A stretch of 64,000 bases of DNA from Imbricaverruca yamaguchii (lineage: Eukaryota > Arthropoda > Thecostraca > Neoverrucidae). The notes beneath the pieces were generated by a model. It was not told the origin of the DNA, did no database searches, and saw only the letters and a program-made list of their open reading frames with translations. The DNA lies in NCBI GenBank assembly GCA_034440575.1, contig JAOTOL010001454.1:747001-811000 (forward strand), in the 5' to 3' direction. Position numbers and translations under genes: made by a program. This document shows, piece after piece, positions 24,740 to 64,000 of this stretch (positions within the stretch are counted from its first letter, which is position 1; each line of letters starts with the position of its first letter).

Positions 24740-25410
24740 AGGGGAGTTGAGTTGAGTTTAATGCAGTTGTGTTGAGTGTAGTTGGGTGGAGTATAGTTCG
24801 GTGGAGTACATTCGGGTGGGTGTAGTTGAGTGGAGTGTTGTTGAGTGGGGCATAGTTGAGTGGAGCATAGTTGAGTGGAGTGTAGTTGAGTGGAGTGCAG
24901 CTGAGTGTAGTACAATCAAGTTGAGCTGAATGCAATTGAGTTGAGCTGAATGCAGTTGAGTTGAGCTAAATGCAATTGAGATGAGTTGAATGCAGTTGAG
25001 TTGAGTGCATTTGAGTGGAGTGTAGTTGAGTGGAGTGTAGTTGGGTGGAGTGCAGTACAGCTGAATGCAATGCAGTGTAGCTGAGTGCAGTGCAGTTGGG
25101 TGAAAGTGATTGAGTTGAGTGCAGTACAGTTGAGTTGAATGCAGTTTAGTTGAGTGGAGTGGAGTTGATTTGAGCTGCATACAGTTCAGTTGAATGTGGT
25201 TGGATGGAGTGTAATTAAGTAGAGTGCAGCTGAGTGCAATACCATTAAGTTGAGCTGAATGCAATTGAACTGAGCTGAATACATTTTAGTTGAGCTGAAT
25301 GCAGTTGAGTTGAGTGCATCTGGGTGTAATGTAGTTGAGTGGAGTGCAGCTGAATTGAGTTCAGTTGAGTTCAGTTGAGTGGAGTGGAGTTGAGCTGAGT
25401 GGAGCTATTT
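24740..25410 (+). repeat. GAGTTGAGTGGAGTGCAGT-type minisatellite
   Basis: About 670 bp of short variable units built from AGTTGAGTGGAGTG and GAGCTGAATGCA, strongly G/T-rich on one strand. 24121-24739 shows nothing recognisable. Confidence 0.88.
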
Positions 25411-26869
25411 CTCAAGAGCTGTCACGACTGGAAAATTGCTCAAGCCCGCCGGGCACCCAGCGTGTTTCTCATGAGTTGCACTTTGTGGATGAGCTGACAG
25501 ATTGCCAGCTGAGGAAGTGTTAAAACAACGATGTGAGATGTCGAAACCAGTTTAGCAGGATGTCGAAACTGCTATGGAACTAATGCCGTTTAAACTCTTC
25601 GGTTTTGCGAAGATTCAGAGTGACAACAGCTGTCACACCTGCGGTGGAGGCTCGGGGTTCAGTGACAGCAGCTGACGTACCTGTGGAGGAGGCTCGGCGG
25701 AGTCCAGTACCGGGTGTTCACGTGCTGACAGCAGCGACAAGGTGTTGTTTGCTTCTGCATCATCTGGCAGCCAAGCAAACTTCAGTTAGCAGTGTTGATT
25801 GCGAACCAAAATTACAAAAGTATGCATCACAACCAGGGTTGGAAAAAATGCTGGCACAGCATTTTTTGTGCTATTCCAGTGCATTTGTGCTCAACTCAAC
25901 ATAGAGTGAGAGTGACAGTAAGAGCAAGAACAAGAGCAAACTAGAGAAATAAAAGGGGAGGAGAGGAGAAGATAGAGGTGGAGGAGGTGTATAATTAATT
26001 AAGATGCCAAGAATGGAACAAGTACAGCATGAGGAAAATGACTGAAAGAAGGCAAACTGATGACCTCATCACTGAGTCCATCAGTCCAGCTTACATATTC
26101 CTATTTATCTGATCATGTGGCAAAAACAATGAAATAACTACCCTACCTTGTGTTGAGGTCTTTTTCTCAAAGAAACTGAACTTGAACATAATCACATAGA
26201 ATAGGCCATCCCTGAAACAAAATGGAACATGTTAAATTCACATCAACCCATGACCCACGGTCAATACCTGACAAAAGTGTTGTTACTGAATGGCTTAAGA
26301 GGACAAAGATTAAAACAAATTTGAGACAGCAGAATTAAGATCTCCACCATGCATGAGGATCTAGGCAAGATTCCCATGATATCTTATTCCAAGAATATAC
26401 CATAAATGTTAAACTTCCAAAAAAATATGAAAAAACTTCATTTTTCAAATTTTATTAATTGATATTTTTCTTTCATAAAGGGAAGCTAAGCTTGGTTAGG
26501 TTTCATTTAAAAAAACACAACTCTTTTCATGCTGTTAGCTAAATTCCCAAACCCCTTTTGGTGGTATTTTGCTCACAACCCAAAAATTAAGCATTTGCAC
26601 AGACAATGAGTCCCATCATCTTATTCACATTGATAAACATTGGGTTTGAATGGTAAATTTGAAGGATTCATAAAACATCTAAAAGCACAAAGTTGCCAGA
26701 TTCTAACCAGACCTAAGCAGTTAGCATGAAATATTTTTGAAAAAAATCAGGTTGTTAAAAAACTTCCCCCAAAAAATCAAAACTTGCATACCCACCCAGA
26801 TAGGTAGGTAGGTACCTAGGCACCTACTTACAACAGCTTACAACAAAAGCATGACCTAACATAACCCCT
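25411..26869. other. Stretch with no recognised gene
   Basis: 25600-25760 has a weak duplication (GTGACAACAGCTG / GTGACAGCAGCTGACG with GTGGAGGCTCGG). The rest is AT-rich and unique. Confidence 0.45.
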
Positions 26870-29010
26870 CTGTATGCTTCATGGAGGTAAGGTGTGTGTA
26901 AAACTTGTCTTGTGGCTACCTTCAACTGCAATAATACCCAATAACAACATCCATCAAACTAGCAACAGGTTCACATTGATATTGAAATTGGTATTGGCCA
27001 GGAGGGCAGCCCCTTCCGATCTCTGCTTCCGATCTCCTTCAAAATTTTCACACAGGTAGAACTTGACACACTGATCATGATGCTTGTAAAAGCTAAGAGG
27101 GATGTTCATAAACAGCCAAGATATTCAAGGTCAAAGTCAGAGTCCCTGATGGCACTCTTCAGATTCCCCTCAAAATTTGCACATGAGTAGAACTTGACCC
27201 AATGATCAACATGAGGATAAAACTTAAGAGGGGCATCCATAAACAGCTAAGATTTTGGTGATTATTGGGGTTTTAGAGTGTGTCAACCCATGTAGATTAT
27301 ATTGCCATAAACAGCTAAGATATTCAAGGTCAAAGATCAGCATCTATCAGGCCAAACTCTTCAGATTCCCTTCAAAATTGATCCATGGGTAGTACTCAAT
27401 GCATTGATTGGTCATCATGAGCATAAAAGCTAAGAGGGGTGATCATACACAGCCAAGATATTCAAGGTCAAAGGTCATGGTCATTGTGGTCATATTCTTC
27501 AGATTACTTTCACAATTTTCATACAGGTAAAATTTAAGGCACTGATCACTATGACCATAAAAGCTAAAAGGGGCATTCATAAACAGCTGAGATATTCCAG
27601 GGCAAATGTCATGGTCATTGTGGTTGGACTCTTTGGGTTCATTTCAAAATTGACCCACTGGTAGTACTCAATGCACTGATCATGAGCATAAAATCGAAGA
27701 GGGGCAGTCATAAACAGCTAGATTATTCTGGTCAACACATCTCCTGGAGGAAATATTCAGCAATTATATATTCCAGTGTTAAAATTTTGAAGGGAATCTG
27801 AAGTCTGACCTCATGGACTCTGACCTCTAACCTTGAATATCTCAGCTGTTTATGAATGCCTCTCCTAGCTTTTATGCTCAAGATGATCAGTGCATCAAGT
27901 ACATGTGGACCAATTTTGAAGAAAATCACTAGAGTTTGACCTTGATGACATTTGACCCTGAATATCTCCAGTATTTGTAGTATGGCTTCTTCATTGTGCT
28001 CATAATAATCAGGATGCCAAGCTCTATCAGTATGCTTGTTGTCATGATGTTCCACCAGTAAAAATCAAATATCAATCAAGCTTGACATGCAGATTGATAA
28101 TGTTTATTGGGTGGCTCACTACACACTTTATGCACATTCACTGCTAATGGTGCAGCCCACACTGTTTCGCTGGTGGGCCACAGGATTGGGAAATGTCCTG
28201 AGTGGAGCTAGTATCAAACCTGGGACCTTTGGTACCCATAGCCTGACACCTTAAGCACTTGGCCATCCCCTCCCCACAGATTGATATTGGTTTCATGCAT
28301 ATGTATAATTGTTGAATATTTGTGACAGAAGTTTTGACCTGAATAATTCAGCTGTTTATTAACACCCTTCTTAATGCTCAGACACACCCTTCTCAGTGAC
28401 AGACTGTATGCTCATAATGATCAGTGCATTGAGTACCACCCATTAGTCAATTTTAAAGTGAGTCTGAAGAGTCTGACCACAATGACCACAATCTTTGATA
28501 TTCAATCTCAGCTGTTTATACACACCCCTCTTAGCTTTTCTGGTCACACTTATCAGTGCTTTGAGTTCTATCCATGTGCAAAGTTTAAGGGAATCTGAAG
28601 AGTCTAACCATGGTGACCACAACTTTTGACCTCAAACATCTCAGCTGTTTATGAATGCCCCTCTTAGCTTTTATGGTTATGACCATTGCGTCGAGTTCTA
28701 CCCATGTGCAAATTTCGAACAGTCTTAAGAATCCGACCTCATGGACTCTGGCCATGGACTCTGACCTTGAATATCTCAGTTGTTTACCAACGCCCCTCTT
28801 AGCTGCTACGGTCAAGGCGAAAAATACGAGAATAGGCTACGGTCATGGTCACTGCGTCGAGTTCTGCTTGTGTGCAAATTTTGAAGCAGATCGGAAGAGT
28901 CCGCCCTTTCGGCAAATATGAATCTCAATATCAATGTGAATATGTTGCTAGTTTGACGGACGCTATTCCATGGGTACTAAGGTTACTCCAACAAAATACG
29001 AGCACTTGTA
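26870..29010. mobile_element. Foldback-like element, arms built of about 133-bp repeats
   Basis: Left part (26870-27720) is made of repeats of about 131-134 bp containing AAGCTAAGAGGGGCATTCAT, AAACAGCTGAGATATTCAAG and TTCAGATTCCCTTCAAAATT. The right part (27780-29010) carries the same repeats inverted. The two outer ends also match in inverse: CATCAAACTAGCAACAGGTT at 26950-26970 against the complement of 28940-28965. This resembles foldback elements, whose long inverted ends consist of tandem repeats. No ORF recognised. A SINE has inserted at 28100. Confidence 0.7.
28100..28276 (-). mobile_element. tRNA-derived SINE, same family, full length
   Basis: 177 bp between 10-bp duplications CAGATTGATA (28090-28099, 28277-28286). 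Head reads GATGGCCAAGTGCTTAAGG with B box AGGTTTGATAC, tail CACCCAATAAACA. Nested in the right arm of the foldback-like element. Confidence 0.85.
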
Positions 29011-29549
29011 ATGCCACGTGCCACCCCCGCTGCTGCTAGGCGCAGGATATTTATTCAACGTTTGGTTTATTCGCGCCAGTTATTCTGCACATTTGTCTGC
29101 CATATTGATTCCATATGACTTTTCTGCACTGAGGTACATATTTTCTGATAGCTAAGTACCCAAAGCTCATTAAATTGATTTCAAGTTTGAGATGTTAAAA
29201 ATGTGGTGCGTTGCCGATCGAAATTGCATCCAATGGAAGTTCGCTTGGTCCCTGCCCCGTAAATTGGCCAACACAGAAATGGGTGGGGGTAAAATAGTAG
29301 CAATGCCAATAAATCGTGTAGTGTCAACTTAACCCTGCCCCTTAATCAGCCGCTGATGCATATATCCAATCGAAAGTAGTCATTCTAGGTTGTTTATCCA
29401 TTTGCATATACGTAACACCGCCCCTCCAGAGGAGAGGGCTTTTACTGATCCTTTCCATGCAGGGACGTATCCCATGCCTAGAGGGACGGGCGCCGCTGCG
29501 AGAATACTTGGAGAGGCTCCGGTTGAAAAATTAAAGAGGTTTGCACTCG

Positions 29550-29780
29550 AACCTTCGTGGAGGGGTGCCTTTTCCTTCCAAGAGGTCTCACGCTCAATAA
29601 TTCGTGGGGTGCACTCGACCCTTCCCGGAGGGGCACCTTTTCTTTCGAGGGGACGCTTTTTTCTGTCAGAGAGGCTTCTGGCTTAGAAATTCGAGGTGAG
29701 TGGGCGAGAGAGGAGGGTGCACTCGAGCCCCCTGGAAGGGCGCTACCTTCAATGACGGGGAGGGGTGCATGTCTCAAGTT
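29550..29780 (+). repeat. Degenerate repeat, GGTGCACTCGACCCTTCC unit
   Basis: Three copies of GTGCACTCGA(A/C/G)CC followed by GGAGGGGYGCC about 75-100 bp apart. 29010-29550 holds nothing recognised. Confidence 0.6.
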
Positions 29781-29909
29781 TTAATGAAATTTTCATCATT
29801 CGCCCATCACAGGAGGTTAAACCCCTGTCAGGATCAGCCGAGCTCTTCATACCCGTAGCGTTCACCAACTACGGTACTGGGTAGCTAAGCCAAGTCTGGG
29901 TCCGGTGGT

Positions 29910-30385
29910 CGGGCTTCAGACTTCGGACGGAGAAGCGGCACCGGAACACGTTCTGGGGCGTCGGAGTGCGGTGGTCCTTCCAGCTTCAGACTTGTCGGAC
30001 GGAGAAGCGGCACCGGAACACGTTCTGGGGCGTCGGAGTGCGGTGGTCCTTCCAGCTTCAGACTTGTCGGACGGAGAAGCGGCACCGGAACACGTTCTGG
30101 GGCGTCGGGTGCGGTGGTCCTTCCAGCTTCAGACTTGTCGGACGGAGAAGCGGCACCGGAACACGTTCTGGGGCGTCGGAGTGCGGTGGTCCTTCCAGCT
30201 TCAGACTTGTCGGACGGAGAAGCGGCACCGGAACACGTTCTGGGGCGTCGGAGTGCGGTGGTCCTTCCAGCTTCAGACTTGTCGGACGGAGAAGCGGCAC
30301 CGGAACACGTTCTGGGGCGTCGGAGTGCGGTGGTCCTTCCAGCTTCAGACTTGTCGGACGGAGAAGCGGCACCGGCTCACGTTCT
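29910..30385 (+). repeat. 72-bp minisatellite
   Basis: About 6.5 near-identical copies with CTTCAGACTTGTCGGACGGA and GGAACACGTTCTGGGGCGTC. Related to the 73-bp array at 31205-31650. Confidence 0.93.
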
Positions 30386-30479
30386 GCAGAGGTGCACTAC
30401 ACGTCTAGAATGTCGCCTACAAACATTGAAACCCATAAATCTGTCACTTTCGGATTTTACCTGACCTACTCCAATAACA

Positions 30480-30730
30480 CAGGCACCCCAAATGCACAGG
30501 CACACGGCCGATCGTTCGGTGAAGGTTTCATTAAGATCAAGCCAGCGGTTGCCGAGATCGGCCATGCCTGTGAGCCCAACAATTTGTTTTTCGGCAATTT
30601 GGTGACCTTTTGACCCAACGTCGCGAAAGTGCAAACCGCACGCTTCTGACACACGGTCGATCGTCTGATGTAGGTTTCATTAAGCCAGTGGCTGCCGAGA
30701 TCGGTCATGTCTGCGAGATGGTGTCTGTTG
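30480..30730 (+). repeat. Two-copy diverged duplication
   Basis: GATCGTTCGGTGAAGGTTTC ... GCCGAGATCGGCCATG at 30510-30570 is echoed at 30660-30715. Confidence 0.6.
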
Positions 30731-31204
30731 AACGGTGCATGTGAGATGTCTGTTTTTAGACCATCCCGTTGGCAAGCGGCCGTCGTACGTCGTTTTCCAA
30801 GCAAACGTTTGGGAACTGCGCCGTAATCGAACCCTATCAGCTGTCACGGCGTATCTGTGACAGCCTGCTGCGCCATGGTTCAGCCTAGTGGAGCTGGCTG
30901 CGTGCAACCGATATTGTGCATCAGGATCTGTCACAAAAGTCAGCGCTGCCAAATGTCCTGTTCCGAAATCACAGTGATAACTTATCGAAATATAAGCGAA
31001 TAGTTTATGAAATAACCCAAAATAATATGTACCTTGAACTTTTGCGTTAAAATGCCTTTCTTGAATTAATATATTTTCTTTATGTGGTGAATACTTTTCC
31101 TTCTTCGAATATTGATTATCTGTCACAACAACGGCACAATTTCAGCCAATATCTGCCACCTACGCTGGGAGGCGAGTTGGCACGTTTGTGCACCTCTGCC
31201 GTTC

Positions 31205-31650
31205 TGGAGCGTCTAGGTCCGGTGGTTTGAGCCAGCTGCAGACTTGTGGGACAGAGCAGCGGCAGAGCGGCGAGTTCCGGAGCGGCTGAGTTCGGTGGTT
31301 TGAGCCAGCTGCAGACTTGTGGGGCAGAGCAGCGGCAGAGCGGCGAGTTCCGGAGCGGCTGAGTTCGGTGGTTTGAGCCAGCTGCAGACTTGTGGGACAG
31401 AGCAGCGGCAGAGCGGCGAGTTCCGGAGCGGCTGAGTTCGGTGGTTTGAGCCAGCTGCAGACTTGTGGGGCAGAGCAGCGGCAGAGCGGCGAGTTCCGGA
31501 GCGGCTGAGTTCGGTGGTTTGAGCCAGCTGCAGACTTGTGGGGCAGAGCAGCGGCAGAGCGGCGAGTTCCGGAGCGGCTGAGTTCGGTGGTTTGAGCCAG
31601 CTGCAGACTTGTGGGGCAGAGCAGCGGCGAGTTCCGCAGCGGCTCAGTTC
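31205..31650 (+). repeat. 73-bp minisatellite
   Basis: About six copies with GAGCCAGCTGCAGACTTGTG and GGCGAGTTCCGGAGCGGCTG, homologous to the 72-bp array in the same orientation. 31660-32690 shows nothing recognised. Confidence 0.93.
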
Positions 31651-32846
31651 GGTGGAGGGCCGCGGAGAGCGTGCCGAGTTGGATGTCAAGACCGGCGAAC
31701 GCCATCTTCGTGACACCTAGTGTGAAGATATCACCTCTGACCGGTTCGTCCTATTCAGCCCTCCTCCAGCATACCTTCAAGACATAAGGTCCTCATTGTG
31801 CGGTTCAGGATCTGTAAGCGCCCGAACGAAGTTCTAGTACCAATTTTGTACTGCTTGAATTGTTGATTTACTTAGTTGATCTGCTTGAATTGTATTAGTT
31901 TCAAAATACAATTAAGTTCCAAAGCTATGCAAAACAATTAAAGTCTCAAGCGAGAAATACGGTAGATTGCTAGGGAACTATTAGGTTCGTCCAACATTGC
32001 GTATAATTAGGTAGTTAGTTTATAGCCATCAGCAATAGCAACGAATCTAAAACGTATTGGAGAAGCCTTCCTCTGGGGTTCCACACGAAGATATATTATT
32101 CAAGGGGCTCAAGCGAATATAGAAAGATTCGACCCCTCCGGAAAGATGGGAAGTCTCACCTACGATTATGGTTAGCTTTTTAAGGATTATGGTCGGCAAA
32201 AGCAAATAAAAACGTGCCTAATGCTTCAGAAGCCAGCTGAACTGTACTTCTTAACGACTAAGTATCAGATACAACTAAATGCATAATTATTGCCGTCTGG
32301 TCACGCTGTACGACTCACGTGATGTCAAAAAAGCATGAATGCCACCGAACTTAAATTTCAACAATCCTTCCAAAGTGATCACGTAATTTCCTTAATGATC
32401 GATTCCTTAACGTTTGTTTGCAGACAGCTTCGGTAACTGATCGAATACAATCCACAAATCTGGCCTCGCCATTGACTGCTTCAGATGGAGTATGCCTCCG
32501 AATAGTGACACCTTATGAACATTGCATACATGCATATATTACCCTAAATTGAGACCACATATCATAATCGCATGTTTTGTGCAATTCACTTGGGAACCAA
32601 ACAAAGCATGCGCAACTTGCCAGACCAGATAATTAGAGCCAGGCATAAACAAACTGAATGACTGGTATCATCCTCAGTACGTCATGTAAATATGAACACA
32701 GCTCAGGCACACCCACAAAATATGCGGTGTGATGCCGTCACGATCACACTCCACAGCCGGAAGCTCAGAGGTCTGCTTGGTGGGTCGTCCATCGCCCGCA
32801 CGATGGCACCTTCGTTATACTGGTGTACAGAAGCACATCAGTCGGT

Positions 32847-62423
<29,577 letters not shown>

Positions 62424-64000
62424 GGCCGCTGACGCTGCCTGGCCGGCGGCAGACGGTGGTAGTTAGTGGCTTGGGCTATAGGGTGACATGAGAATATCCT
62501 GATGGGCAGTTCGGCTAATGGACAGTTCAGTTCGCTGTTCAGTATGTGATGGAAATGGCCGACACCGCGGACGGATTGTCACAACTGCCGGTAGCAGCAG
62601 AGGAAGCAGTGGAAGGCGAGTACACCGCTATCGCGGCAGTGCGCACACACAGGCGACAGTCTGCCAGGACACGTTCGCTGCAGCTGCGAGGACTAACCAA
62701 GTACCAGACCAGCTGTGTGACCAGGCATCTCAGGTGAGGCCTCGCCTGCAACTGTTTGCCCGATCTACAGCCGTTCACCCGATGTAGAGACGAGCTAACA
62801 GTGTGCAGAGACATGGCACTCCAGGGCGAACATCTCGACGTTCCAGAGCAGCATTAAAATAATTTTTTTTCGTTAGATGTGAGATATTGAAAGGAGTCCA
62901 GTAAGATGGCCAACTTCGCAATGGAAGCAATGTCATTAAAGTCTTTAAACTCATATTTGCTTCAGTACAACAAACTCAATGTTGAGCCCATAGGTTGGAT
63001 ATATTTGGATCTTTTCACTTATTTTGGGAGACACCTAATATAGGGATATTTATGTTAGTGACAATAATAAGAATGCTTTTCCATGAGCAAACTTCATTGA
63101 AGAGGAGACCATATTATCAGTAATCCCTTCACCTGAAATCATGTTAAGTGCAAGATGTTTATGTATCACAACCTGTAATGGTGAGTATAAGCATGAAACA
63201 CACACACAAGGCACCATTAGAAATGAGGCATGGAAATTTCATAAACACACATTAAGAAGCATGATGTCAATACTTATTTGGGAAGGATGTCTCTTCAGTG
63301 TTCAGTAGATGGTATATTCCATTAGCCTTTGTCAAGAATTTTCGAAGTTGTGTTATCAAAAATGGCTACTGTTTTTATTTTGCCTTGATGTGTACCTAAC
63401 AATTTGGTATAAAAATTATATCTCTTGGCAATCAACATTTTTTCTCAAAATGTGTTTGAAAAAGACTGTTTTCGACATTTGGCACCATATTGACTGTGAG
63501 AACCAATCCAGATAAGTGGGTCAAATAGTACCTCTTTTTGATCGTCTCGACGAGTTGAGTCGATTGAAACAGCGTACTATTGAAACAGCATACTATTGTA
63601 TACAAAATCGATAGTTAAGAAAATATTGCCTATCTTATTTCTTCTAATACATCAGAAAATGTCCATTTCGGGGCATACAAGGAACTCTGAGGTTTAAACA
63701 AGTAAAAATCATGATACAGCCACAGTTTCTGCAATCATTACTCACTTGAAGACTTCAGCATCACTCACTGGGCATATAAATATAGACAAAGCTTCATATT
63801 TATTGGCTGTTTAAACTAGATAGCAGCATGATTGAGGGTGACTGCTTTGTGTGCATGTGCATCACATACCAAATACCTACTTATTCTTTGCACGTTAAGA
63901 CATTCAGATAGCCTTTCCAAATCACGTTCAGACGAAAATCAGATACGTTGGTGATAAAAATAATTAAAATCCGACGTGATTATTGAAATTCGCCGTGATC
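62424..64000. other. Region upstream of PIGN, nothing recognised
   Basis: The first 60 bp on the minus strand side are GC-rich and would include the 5'UTR or proximal promoter of PIGN. The rest is AT-rich and unique, with no coding homology visible. No TATA box is assigned. Confidence 0.4.

Noticed and set aside
30058..30613. Repeat-protein-like open frames over the 72-bp array
   Set aside because: 72 is divisible by three; no start context, homology or splice support.

Overview
This is a repeat-crowded animal nuclear region. GC-rich coding exons with ordinary GT-AG introns sit among long tracts of (TA)n, (CA)n, (GA)n and (GACAGA)n, many minisatellites, tRNA-derived SINEs and decayed Jockey-like and CR1/L2-like LINEs. 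The style fits an arthropod, perhaps a crustacean, but nothing here proves the taxon. No bacterial operons, CRISPR arrays or viral genes are supported.

Two conserved genes lie on the minus strand, one behind the other. PIGN (GPI ethanolamine phosphate transferase 1, the ER enzyme that modifies the first mannose of GPI anchors) can be reconstructed as 15 coding exons from 62423 down to 32847. All splice phases agree and the product is about 920 residues from ATG to TAG. Downstream, METTL18 (the histidine methyltransferase of ribosomal protein RPL3) is read as five exons from about 19516 down to 7756. Its N-terminal exon(s) were not found.

Layout: 1-5.7 kb, minisatellites and a broken Jockey-like LINE (minus strand) split by a SINE. 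5.7-7.6 kb, decayed GACCT-rich repeat. 7.7-19.5 kb, METTL18, whose introns hold a CR1/L2-like LINE, a 2-kb 33-bp minisatellite, a hAT-like MITE, a 0.8-kb palindromic element and large (TA)n tracts. 19.5-32.8 kb, intergenic: microsatellite, 49-bp array, a second MITE copy, a 1.1-kb inverted-repeat element, an AGTTG-type array, a 2.1-kb foldback-like element, and related 72- and 73-bp arrays. 32.8-62.4 kb, PIGN with minisatellites in most introns, two Jockey-like LINE fragments and several SINEs. 62.4-64 kb, upstream flank.

Two patterns stand out. (1) A short hairpin unit of about 51-57 bp is dispersed at about 15 sites. Four copies are flanked by 12-16-bp target-site duplications and share nearly the same boundary, and one of them has its empty site preserved in the other arm of a palindrome. 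The same hairpin ends a roughly 160-bp tRNA-derived SINE, with compensatory changes in the outer stem. (2) Many minisatellites start on PIGN splice junctions, and their units carry copies of the exon edge and/or the splice site. A similar acceptor duplication flanks a microsatellite in METTL18.

All calls come from reading the sequence by eye. Exon borders rest on homology, splice dinucleotides and phase, and no search or RNA evidence was available.
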